This document shows, one piece after another, positions 17,983-25,864 of a stretch of 64,000 bases of DNA. The stretch is from an uncultured Poribacteria bacterium (lineage in GTDB: Bacteria; Poribacteria; WGA-4E; WGA-3G), in contig OX639992.1 of assembly GCA_951828515.1 (NCBI GenBank), positions 4,008,217-4,072,216 of the forward strand, written 5' to 3'. Position numbers and translations under genes: made by a program. The notes under the pieces are model-generated. The model saw only the letters and a program-made list of their open reading frames with translations, had not been told where the DNA came from and ran no database searches. The stretch's first letter is position 1. Every line of letters begins with the position of its first letter.

Positions 17983-19053
17983 CTAAGCAAGCATCTTCTT
18001 CGCGAACGCTTCAACATCAACTTTTTCGTGCGTTCGAGCAGACTCGTTGCATGCTTCCATGAGTAGCCATGTACCAAGCGTTGTATCCTGCATCCAGTCT
18101 CGATCCGTTCCGTTGGCAATCGCCTGTGCAAACGCATCAAACTGGAGTCGGTCGTCTTCTATAAGACCGGCGTGCAAATCTTGGAGGGCTACATCTTCAA
18201 TGGTTTTGCCGAGTCGGAAGAGTTGCAGGTGTCCCGCATCTCGCCTCAGATCTCCATCCTCACCGTGGAAAGTCCAGTGCCCACTCCATCCGAACGGGGC
18301 TGTATGCGCGGCACGTGTTCCTGCATAAGAGAAAGGCGCGCCGTTTGCGTACTCCATGAGCGCGTTGCCACCAGCAGTCCCCCAAGCTTCAATCTGTCCC
18401 AGTTCAGGATCTCGGCGGTTGTGAACATGAGCGGTAACGTACTTCGGAAGTCCCTTCGCGGCGACAAGCTGATCGAGTTGGTGGCTCGTGCCAGCGTGGA
18501 AGAAAAGTCCGTCAACGTAGGCATCAGGTTGCCGAGAATCTGGACCTGTATATAAGTTTTGGCGAATCCAGAATCGGCACTCCCCTGCTAACATCTCACC
18601 GATGCCACCCTCTTCTCGGAGCCATTCCCGCATTTTCGCGGCGGCAGGGTTCCATCGTTTATTTTGCCCTTGGACAAGTATCAAGCCGGGGTTCGCTTTA
18701 TGTGCGCGTATAATGTCGTGGAATTCTGCCTGTGTCGTTGCAATGGGTTTGACACAGAGGGTATGCATACCGAGGTTCAGGCTTTCAACAATTAATTTGG
18801 CGTGGACGGTCGTTGAGGCATAGATAAGACATGCCTGCGCGTCGTGTTTCTCTTTTGCCTCGGTGATTGTCGTGTAGATGCGATCGGAAAGGTCGTCAGG
18901 AACATCCCCTTCTAAACTTGTTACAGCTTCGCGAGCTTCTGGGAGGTTAATATCTACACAGGCAACGGGGTTAAGTCCTTTTGAATTGATTTGCGCTTGT
19001 AGGCGACCGTGCGCGAAATGGGTACATCCGACATGGATAGTAGGAATCGGCAT
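17983..19053 (-). CDS. Gfo/Idh/MocA family oxidoreductase (copy 1)
   Basis: A 356-aa protein with an N-terminal NAD(P)-binding half (about 1-125). The family's cofactor-cap motif appears as LCVKPIATTQAEFHD (about 97-111), with Lys-Pro conserved. The C-terminal half (about 135-330) is the substrate domain with YVDGLFFHAGTSHQLDQLVAAKG, including the His used in catalysis. Substrates of the family are usually sugars or inositols. The start is ATG 19053 with AAGGAG upstream. It is followed by the PmoA-like gene upstream and the gamma-glutamyltransferase downstream, all on one strand. Confidence 0.9.
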   Translation of the reverse strand: MPIPTIHVGCTHFAHGRLQAQINSKGLNPVACVDINLPEAREAVTSLEGDVPDDLSDRIYTTITEAKEKHDAQACLIYASTTVHAKLIVESLNLGMHTLCVKPIATTQAEFHDIIRAHKANPGLILVQGQNKRWNPAAAKMREWLREEGGIGEMLAGECRFWIRQNLYTGPDSRQPDAYVDGLFFHAGTSHQLDQLVAAKGLPKYVTAHVHNRRDPELGQIEAWGTAGGNALMEYANGAPFSYAGTRAAHTAPFGWSGHWTFHGEDGDLRRDAGHLQLFRLGKTIEDVALQDLHAGLIEDDRLQFDAFAQAIANGTDRDWMQDTTLGTWLLMEACNESARTHEKVDVEAFAKKMLA

Positions 19054-19172
19054 TTATAAATCTCCTTGTATTGGCTATCAGCGGATGGCTATCGGCTTTC
19101 AGAGTTCTCTTTCTGACTGCTGATGGAAACCGACAGCTGACTGTCGATATCCAATTGGGTATGAGTTCGCGC

Positions 19173-20339
19173 TTAGGATACCTCAACGACAGGTGGGTTG
19201 ATGAAATCGTGATATTTCTGTGCTACTTTTCCAACGTTTGCATCGCCAGCATGGATCAGCACACGGAACCGGAAGTGCATCTCTTCACCTTGTTTGAGTG
19301 TATAGGAACCATCTTTAGAAGGATCACTTTCAAAAGTGCCACCTCCAAATATATTGCTACCCATGAGTCCGTAATTGCGCACATGCCAATACGTCGGATA
19401 GCGTGGGTTAACAATATGATCGAACACAGCGATACCAACAGGCGTTCCATCAACAACGCCAGAATAATCGCACCAGTTCGCACGCTTACCCCAAGTTTCT
19501 GCCTCATTGAGACCGCCAAAAGCGTTCTCTATCTTCCCACCATCTGAAGCGTTCATTGACGGATGTACCCGAATAGAGATGATACCACCCTCCTTGGTGT
19601 CTCCGAAATGGACATCCCCCTCAGAGGCGATAAAACTGAGATCGAGATCAAGAAGTGCGGTATCTTCAGGTAGATTGTAGATGCGGAAATTCTGCACGTC
19701 CGTCATCAAAACCTCTCCTACCTGTGTTTGCCAACTATTCTGTGTATAAAGTCTACCGACGACAGCCCCACCCTGTTTTTGTGTGAAGCCTTGATGCACG
19801 ACCTTTCCAGAGTTACTCCCTTCACCCCATAAGTCAACATCGTTGACTTCGCCGTAGGCGACATAGAGGGAGCGGTGATGGACATGGTCCTTTGAGATGT
19901 CGCTTGTTTCACCGCGTGTTACTTCGCGTCCATTCGGACCGATAACCGGAAAAAAATACGGACGGAACTGCCCAGTGTTGTGAGAAGTTGCGTAGCGGAA
20001 TGTTGTAAAATGTCGGTCGTTGAGTGTTACAGTTATGGTTTCGGATTCTTCTTTTAACTGAACGCCTGTCTTGCCAGCAACACTTCCTTCCGATAGGGTA
20101 TAGGTCCGCGATTCACCAGCGGCGAGTCCATCGAGTATCCAAGTTAAGGTAGTCGTGCCATCCTCGGCAGCGTAGCACTGTGCTGAAATGACATCACCGG
20201 ATGCGACATCTGTTAAGGTGACGGCACGATCGTGGAGTTGGTTCACGCCGGGATGGTCGACGTTAACACTAACTGGACACCCATCCCGATTGTGATAACC
20301 AGCATTTACAGTAAACGTCGGAAGATTCTGATTTGACAT
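19173..20339 (-). CDS. PmoA-like (DUF6807) family protein
   Basis: A 388-aa cytoplasmic protein. The diagnostic stretch is FRPYFFPVIGPNGREVTRG, followed by DHVHHRSLYVAYGEVNDVDLW, the pattern of the family labelled methane oxygenase PmoA / DUF6807, although it is not a real methane monooxygenase. Later blocks are FGDTKEGGIISIRVHPSM and WCDYSGVVDGTPVGIAVFDH. Homologues are frequent beside Gfo/Idh genes in planctomycete-like bacteria, as here, so a shared sugar-related pathway is plausible. No signal peptide was seen. The start is ATG 20339 with AAGGAGATTT upstream. Confidence 0.85.
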   Translation of the reverse strand: MSNQNLPTFTVNAGYHNRDGCPVSVNVDHPGVNQLHDRAVTLTDVASGDVISAQCYAAEDGTTTLTWILDGLAAGESRTYTLSEGSVAGKTGVQLKEESETITVTLNDRHFTTFRYATSHNTGQFRPYFFPVIGPNGREVTRGETSDISKDHVHHRSLYVAYGEVNDVDLWGEGSNSGKVVHQGFTQKQGGAVVGRLYTQNSWQTQVGEVLMTDVQNFRIYNLPEDTALLDLDLSFIASEGDVHFGDTKEGGIISIRVHPSMNASDGGKIENAFGGLNEAETWGKRANWCDYSGVVDGTPVGIAVFDHIVNPRYPTYWHVRNYGLMGSNIFGGGTFESDPSKDGSYTLKQGEEMHFRFRVLIHAGDANVGKVAQKYHDFINPPVVEVS

Positions 20340-20485
20340 AAATCTCCTTCTTCGTATCTTGGCTCCCCTCAGAAATTTTCCTAAGTGGCGAAGGGGATAA
20401 TCGTTCTGCTTGTAAGAGCCATACAGTTTTTAGAGTGGCTGTAGCTCTTTAAAGGAGGAACGAAAGGGATACTTTACCCTGTTGA

Positions 20486-20839
20486 TTAGCTTTCCTCGGA
20501 GGTGAGGGCAAGGATTCCTTCTTCTTCGCTATTGTAGTTCTCAAAGACGCTCATCAAGCGTCCGAGGATAAGAAGGTTACGGATATGCGCACCTGCGTTG
20601 ACGAGTGCAGTCCGTCCGCCTTTGCGGGAGACCGTCACGTTCACAGATACCAATGTGCCGAGTCCGCTACTGTCCATACGGGTAACATTCTCGAGGTTAA
20701 AGATAACTTTTGGAGAGTCAAAATGCTCCTCCAGTTCCTCATTAATCTGTTCTCTAATTTCAGCGTTTGCCGCACCAATCATGCGGCCCGTGGGTCGAAT
20801 AACAATGACCCCTTCTCTTTGACGGATTTCTGCTAACAT
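20486..20839 (-). CDS. STAS-domain anti-sigma factor antagonist
   Basis: A single STAS domain of 117 aa, the SpoIIAA/RsbV type that binds an anti-sigma kinase when unphosphorylated. The phosphorylation loop MDSSGLG (about 56-62) retains its serines. I start it at ATG 20839, preceded by AAAGGAAAATAT, rather than the in-frame ATG 27 nt further upstream. No anti-sigma kinase or PP2C phosphatase gene is adjacent, so its partner must lie elsewhere. Confidence 0.88.
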   Translation of the reverse strand: MLAEIRQREGVIVIRPTGRMIGAANAEIREQINEELEEHFDSPKVIFNLENVTRMDSSGLGTLVSVNVTVSRKGGRTALVNAGAHIRNLLILGRLMSVFENYNSEEEGILALTSEES

Positions 20840-21425
20840 ATATTTTCCTTTCTTAATTGTTTGCATTAGGAGTTAATACGGATTTACGTATTATGCCCTA
20901 ACAAGGAGATTTTCAATAGATTAGTTAATATAGTTAATTTCCAAAATTTTGTCAAGATTTTTGGTAAATTTCTCAGTACCATTTAGTTTTCGGTTTTCAG
21001 TTTTCCGGAATCGGAATTCCCTCCTACAGTAGAACTATGGTAAAACCGACGATTACTTAGAGACTCTAAAGAGGCGAAGTTACAAACCTCACCAGCAGTG
21101 ATGGGCGCGTTTGGGGCTACAACTTACTGAAGTGTCTACTTAATTTATAGAATTTACCATAAATGCCTAAAATAGAAAAGTTCTCGAGATGATTTTCGAT
21201 TTTAGGTTGTTCATAAAAGATAATTTATCGGTTAACGTTCGTTAATTTTTTTGGATATATCTATGCTATTTTGTTGTCAATGGTTTTGGTTTCTGCAAGA
21301 GGCTGTTATTACATTATATATGATAACATATTTAGTTTGGGATGCCAATTTATTTTTTTATGGCTGGCGAGGTTCGGAAACCGTACCTACCAATGGAGTG
21401 CGTAAGTCCTATCGTCTTTAATTTT
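20840..21425. other. 586-bp AT-rich intergenic region with palindromes
   Basis: No gene is supported here. It holds a 21-bp block (21007-21027) that recurs inverted at 56429-56449. Two degenerate members of the palindrome family lie at 21073-21093 (GGCGAAGTT-ACA-AACCTCACC) and 21366-21387 (GGCGAGGTT then AAACCGTACC). The rest, about 21170-21350, is strongly AT-rich. This is the 3' side of the damaged hsdR gene, so it may have taken part in the rearrangement. Confidence 0.6.
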
Positions 21426-22325
21426 TTACGCTGCCCAATCTTTGCTCAATGCCTCTGCTTGTTCCAAGGCGGTTGCAGCGGCTTTTTCCTGTAACCCTTC
21501 TTACCGCCTGAAAAAAGGCAACATCGTTGTGAATCTCAGTTGTTTTTTCATCTGGAACAGCCAGTGCAAACGCCTTAGAGAGCTCAGTAACCACTTGCAG
21601 TAAACGCTCTTTGCCATCTTTTTGTGCCAATATATGTTCTTGTGCTGATGGTAGTAATCTAATCCGATCTTCAGCGTTCCCAGTAACCCAAGGTGACCAA
21701 TCAAATCCATGAAATAGCCCACAACAGATCTCGTATTTCTCCAACATCACGGCGACTGCATCCGCTTTATTAAGAGTAGCGTCTCCTTTTCCACCGCTTG
21801 TAGTGTAATTCTGTAATGCCTGTTTTAGATGGTAAGCAAGTCCTATGTAGTCTACAATCAAACCGCCGGGTTTGTCGCGGTATACGCGATTGACACGGGC
21901 GATTGCCTGCATCAGACCGTGTCCACGCATCGGCTTGTCTACATACATGGTGTGAAGACTCGGCGCGTCAAATCCTGTTAGCCACATATCACGGACAATG
22001 ACAAGCTTCAGCGAGTCATCGGGGTTTTTGAATCGAGTCGCTATCTCCTCGCGCCGCGCCTTATTTCGGATATGTGGCTGCCACGATACATCATCAGAAG
22101 CAGATCCAGTCATCACGACTTTTATTTCACCATTTTTGTCATCATCATCATGCCACTCTGGACGGCGTTTGACAATCGCGTTGTAGAGGTCAACGCAGAT
22201 GCGACGGCTCATACAAACAATCATCCCCTTACCGTCTATCGTCTCCAACCGTTCTTCAAAGTGTGCAATAATATCATCGGCAATGAGTCCGAGTCGCTTT
22301 CTTGTTCCGACCAATGCCTCTAATT
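21426..22325 (-). pseudogene. hsdR: Remnant of type I restriction subunit HsdR, twice deleted
   Basis: The open frame 21418-22557 encodes 379 aa but is chimeric. From about [14 protein letters not shown] to FFQAVR it matches the second helicase domain and following helical region of HsdR ([54 protein letters not shown]). The N-terminal nuclease and first helicase domain with Walker A and DEAD are absent. Right after FFQAVR the natural C-terminal end ([21 protein letters not shown], stop at 21426-21428) continues in another frame, so about 150 residues also seem lost. Upstream it is joined in frame to DUF4276 at a shared Leu-Glu-Ala. It cannot encode a working restriction subunit. An assembly artefact is possible. 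Confidence 0.82.
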
Positions 22326-22652
22326 CCTCAATCGCCAGCCGATTGACGACTTGAAAATTACCTTCTGAAGTTGCGATGGATTTTGTCCGAAAACCTGCTT
22401 CGTGTGCTGCGCTCTCTAATTTTGCCTTCAGTTCGTGACAGTCTTTCCGATCTTCATCAATAAGCACCATAATTCGCCAATCGTAAGGTATCCACTGGTA
22501 TCCCTTTAATCGCGAAGCAAGATTATTAACCAGGTCGTCCTTGCCTTCAAAAACCAAAAAGCCAAAAGTGACATCGTTAGAAAAATTTTGGGTAAAATAG
22601 CCTTCAATGCTTCTTCCGCGGACGGTTCCTCTAACAAGAATTCAATGTGCAT
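22317..22652 (-). pseudogene. DUF4276 (TOPRIM-like) partner of AAA ATPase, frameshifted and truncated
   Basis: Starting at ATG 22652 the frame reads [20 protein letters not shown] then PKIF, the typical DUF4276 N-terminus. A -1 shift near 22590, at AAAATTTTTC, is needed to continue as [16 protein letters not shown] and [20 protein letters not shown]. The acidic pair EEPSAEE and the DEDRKD block resemble TOPRIM metal sites (inference). The family normally continues after AIEELEAW; here it runs into HsdR sequence. The ATG overlaps the end of the SEFIR-AAA gene by 11 bp, which indicates translational coupling, as is usual for AAA-DUF4276 pairs. About half of the protein is missing. Confidence 0.8.
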
Positions 22653-24312
22653 GCACACTCCGTTTCAGACCGCCTGCATTGGTCAGCGGATCACCAAATT
22701 CAAAGAACCCTTCCCTCCAAAGCTGCCCCAATTTTGCCCCTGCTTCCATAAAATGATTAATTCCCAGCATGTCCGAGGCGCGTTTGCACACTGTCCATCC
22801 TTGTTCATTTCGGTACAACACCCACACTTCTTCAGCAGTGAATTCATTAACAAATTGAGGTGAGTGCGTGGTAATTATAAATTGGGACCCCATGCATGCC
22901 TTAATGCAGTCCTCCACAAAACCTGTCAGCAAGCGCGGATGTAGGTAATTCTCAGGTTCCTCAATACCTATTAACTGTGGTGGTTGTGGATCGTATAACA
23001 AAGTTAGGTAGGAAAGTAATTTTAACGTGCCATCCGAAGCGAACTTCGCCAAGATGGGTTGATCAAACGGGGCATCTTTAATCTTTAGCAAGCGGCGACC
23101 ACTCATCATTAATTCTGTGTCAACCTTTTCTAAACGCGGTACCCGATTCGACAGCATAGAGATAATTTTTTCCAAACGTTCTGGGAATCTTTCCTGCAAG
23201 TATTGGATAACATTGGGCAGGTTGTCGCCTGTTGGGGATAATCGCTTTTGCGGTCCATCGTTGGTTGCTTGGCGCGTGGCATCGGTAGAAAGGTCAGAGA
23301 GATACCAATCTGTAATAAAGCGCCGAAAGGCACTGACGCGCGGGTGATGTGTGGATTGACCAAACATACTTGCTGCGATCGTTGTGGGATCATCCAGTTG
23401 CTCATCGATAGGTTTATCCGTTTTATCGGGTGTTTCACTAGGAATTACACTGCCTTTTCCGTGACGAAAATTGAGGAAACGCACATGTTTTCCGCGACTT
23501 CCGCGCCGCCACTGCAGCCACTCGGTTTCAACAAAGGGTCCTTCCGTGTCTTCATTGATGGAAAGATAATAGGTGATAATTGGTGTTCCGGATTCTTCGC
23601 GATATTTCAATTCAAATTCAATGGGACCATCACAACCTCGTGTTCTCAGTTCCTTGAAACCTTCCCTTTTGTCCACTGCACGGCGCAGCCCGTCCGTGAA
23701 ACATTCAGCAAGGAACGCAAACACATCAAGGAACGTTGATTTTCCACTGCCGTTCGCGCCTAAAAAGACAGACAACGATTTGAGTTGTTTTAATTCTATA
23801 TTCCGTAACACGCGATAGTTCCTCACACGCAGTGACTCAATATGTGGCACCGATGGCCTTTGCAAAGATGGTACTAACAAACGTTCATGAAGCAATTCCT
23901 CAAATTTAGTATCAAATTGACTATCGTCTGTAAAGTCAACATAAACTCGCCCTTGCAAAAATTTTGGTGTTTTATCCTCTAATAACGTTTGGCGAACTAT
24001 AGGAATAAATTTGTTATTTTCCTGATCTTCAACGATTTTCTTTGTTATAATCATTCGTTCATAGCCCACACCACCTTCACCTGCGTTCGCCTTGCCCACG
24101 TAATTATCTGTGCCAACAACTAAAATCCTATCAGCGTCTACGATGCCGCGTTCCATGAATCGCGCTATATCATCACCCAGCCGAAGGTCCCATTGATCAA
24201 GTGTCGTATCAATGCCATTGTGGCGGAGTTTTACAGCGAGTTCAGATACCCACTGCTTGTGCTCTGGAGAATCGTGAGAATACGAAATGAATACCTTATG
24301 GGTTTCCATCAT
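22642..24312 (-). CDS. SEFIR domain fused to OLD/RloA-like AAA ATPase
   Basis: A 556-aa predicted defence protein. Residues about 6-140 form a SEFIR (TIR-related) domain: KVFISYSHDSPEHKQWVSEL, LDQWDLRLGDD, ADRILVVGTDNY, GVGYERMI and VYVDF. Residues about 157-556 are an AAA/SMC-like ATPase with Walker A GANGSGKS (185-192), Walker B region PQLIGIEEPENYLHPRLL and the switch TTHSPQFVNEF. SEFIR/TIR domains in bacteria are often NAD-consuming or signal-forming effectors; that activity is inferred here. ATG 24312 is chosen because GGAG lies 8 nt upstream; a longer open frame adds 39 unrelated residues. It forms a pair with DUF4276 downstream and has a near-identical SEFIR domain to its upstream neighbour. 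Confidence 0.88.
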   Translation of the reverse strand: MMETHKVFISYSHDSPEHKQWVSELAVKLRHNGIDTTLDQWDLRLGDDIARFMERGIVDADRILVVGTDNYVGKANAGEGGVGYERMIITKKIVEDQENNKFIPIVRQTLLEDKTPKFLQGRVYVDFTDDSQFDTKFEELLHERLLVPSLQRPSVPHIESLRVRNYRVLRNIELKQLKSLSVFLGANGSGKSTFLDVFAFLAECFTDGLRRAVDKREGFKELRTRGCDGPIEFELKYREESGTPIITYYLSINEDTEGPFVETEWLQWRRGSRGKHVRFLNFRHGKGSVIPSETPDKTDKPIDEQLDDPTTIAASMFGQSTHHPRVSAFRRFITDWYLSDLSTDATRQATNDGPQKRLSPTGDNLPNVIQYLQERFPERLEKIISMLSNRVPRLEKVDTELMMSGRRLLKIKDAPFDQPILAKFASDGTLKLLSYLTLLYDPQPPQLIGIEEPENYLHPRLLTGFVEDCIKACMGSQFIITTHSPQFVNEFTAEEVWVLYRNEQGWTVCKRASDMLGINHFMEAGAKLGQLWREGFFEFGDPLTNAGGLKRSVHAH

Positions 24313-24367
24313 CTTTGTATCTCCAATTTGAGATAATTTCCAAAAGTTTCGAGTAATAACGGCTAAT

Positions 24368-25864
24368 TCACATACCCTTAAAGAGATATCTATAAAGATC
24401 GGAAAGGTTCGGGAGAGATATCGCATCAAATCCGCCGGATCTTATCAATGATCCTTCAACCAAGTCTATCCAACTTTCCCATACGCTTTCTACTTGCTCA
24501 CGCGTGACCTTCAAAGAGATCCATAGATCCACAATAGAGTTAGGATTACGGCGTAGCAGAGAAATTGCTTGCTGCGTTGTATCGTAGTCTTCATGCCAGA
24601 AAGTCAATGGAATTGTAAAATAAGGTTCAGAAGTGGTGTTTAACACATCTACTCGCCCTTCAGCGATTACTGTTGCTAATTCATGTATATTCAGAGCCAT
24701 ATAATAAGCAACAAGTGAAGCCCGATATTCTTGTTCTCCTCCAAATATCTTGGATAACCACTTCCATCTTTCATAAGCATTGGCCATATAGTTCCAACTC
24801 TCAAGACTATGTCCGCCACGAGTACCGCTAATTGATTGGGCGTAACCTCTATATTCGCTCATTTCCCATACATGAAAGAATTTTGTTCCGCCAGCAACAG
24901 GAATTTTAACCCGCGCAAGACCCAAGGCAAGATCTATTTGAGATGTACTCAGGCAGAGTGCCCCGTGCAGACTGTGATATACGTACCCTAACGCATTCGG
25001 AAGACGTATCCAAACTTCGTACCCAGCGGGATTCCAACCTACAACGTTTTGCAAGTCATCAAACAAGGATTTTTGATCTCTAAATTCTTCCCTACCGGAT
25101 TCAACTCCCACTAACGCAACAGTCATTAAAGGTGAAATAATTTCAACCGCTTTATCTACAACATGGATTAGATGTTCTTTGTCTTTGGGTTGTTGTCCAT
25201 TTAATTCATCTTGCCGCCATTGAACTAAATCTTTGAATACGTTTGGTCGAATCTGTTTGATGAGTTCCCGCCATCCCAGTGTATCTCCTGCTCGCACGAG
25301 TTTAGAAGCTGTTATATAAGCTGCTGACGCAGATTTAACCTCCTCCGGTATCTCAGTTAGTTGTGTGTCTAATTCCACAGAAGGGAATGGACTTTTTCCT
25401 AAAGGAGGTTTCTCTACAATTGGCATTTCGTGAAGTTCATGAATCAATTTTTCACACGCCGCATCAAATTGACTGTCATTCGTAAAGTCCGCATAAACTC
25501 GTGTTCCTAAAAATGTTGGTGTTTTCTCTCGTCCTGATGCCTGACGGATGATGGGGATGAATTTGTCTGTCCCTAAATTCTGAACAAGTTCCGCGTTTAT
25601 AATCATCCGCTCGTAGTCAACCCCGCCCTCGCCAGTGTTTGCCTTGTCCACGTATGTATCTGTGCAAATGACCAGCACCCTATCAGCGTCCACAATGCCC
25701 CGTTCCATGAACCGTGTTATATCATCGCCTAATCCGAGGTCCCACTGGTCGAGTATTGCGTCAATCCCGTTATGGCGAAGTCGCGCAGCGAGTTCAGATA
25801 CCCACCGTTTGTGTTCTGGAGAATCGTGAGAATATGAAATGAACACTTTAGGATTTTCCGCCAT
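24368..25864 (-). CDS. SEFIR-domain protein with unknown C-terminal effector or sensor region
   Basis: A 498-aa protein. The N-terminal SEFIR domain (about 5-145) has KVFISYSHDSPEHKRWVSEL, LDQWDLGLGDD, GVDYERMI and VYADF. Over that stretch it is about 70% identical by eye to the next gene's domain, with the same residues at nearly every conserved site. The region 150-498 is helical and Trp-rich (YEVWIRLPNALGYVYHSLHG, WNYMANAYERWKWLSKIFGG) and matches no family I know. The ATG at 25864 lies inside the last codons of hsdS (17-bp overlap) with GAGG upstream, so the two are translationally coupled. A longer frame that starts in hsdS is rejected. Confidence 0.82.
   Translation of the reverse strand: MAENPKVFISYSHDSPEHKRWVSELAARLRHNGIDAILDQWDLGLGDDITRFMERGIVDADRVLVICTDTYVDKANTGEGGVDYERMIINAELVQNLGTDKFIPIIRQASGREKTPTFLGTRVYADFTNDSQFDAACEKLIHELHEMPIVEKPPLGKSPFPSVELDTQLTEIPEEVKSASAAYITASKLVRAGDTLGWRELIKQIRPNVFKDLVQWRQDELNGQQPKDKEHLIHVVDKAVEIISPLMTVALVGVESGREEFRDQKSLFDDLQNVVGWNPAGYEVWIRLPNALGYVYHSLHGALCLSTSQIDLALGLARVKIPVAGGTKFFHVWEMSEYRGYAQSISGTRGGHSLESWNYMANAYERWKWLSKIFGGEQEYRASLVAYYMALNIHELATVIAEGRVDVLNTTSEPYFTIPLTFWHEDYDTTQQAISLLRRNPNSIVDLWISLKVTREQVESVWESWIDLVEGSLIRSGGFDAISLPNLSDLYRYLFKGM

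Noticed and set aside
21418-22557. A complete 379-aa HsdR gene
   Set aside because: The first 80 residues are DUF4276 and the nuclease and Walker A parts are missing, so it is a chimera, not a short HsdR.
22580-22600. Programmed -1 frameshift in DUF4276
   Set aside because: The T5 run is slippery, but there is no clear stimulatory structure, and the downstream part of the gene is lost. A mutation or sequencing indel is simpler.
24313-24429. 39-residue N-terminal extension of the SEFIR-AAA protein
   Set aside because: The upstream residues do not resemble a SEFIR start, and GGAG lies just before the ATG at 24312.
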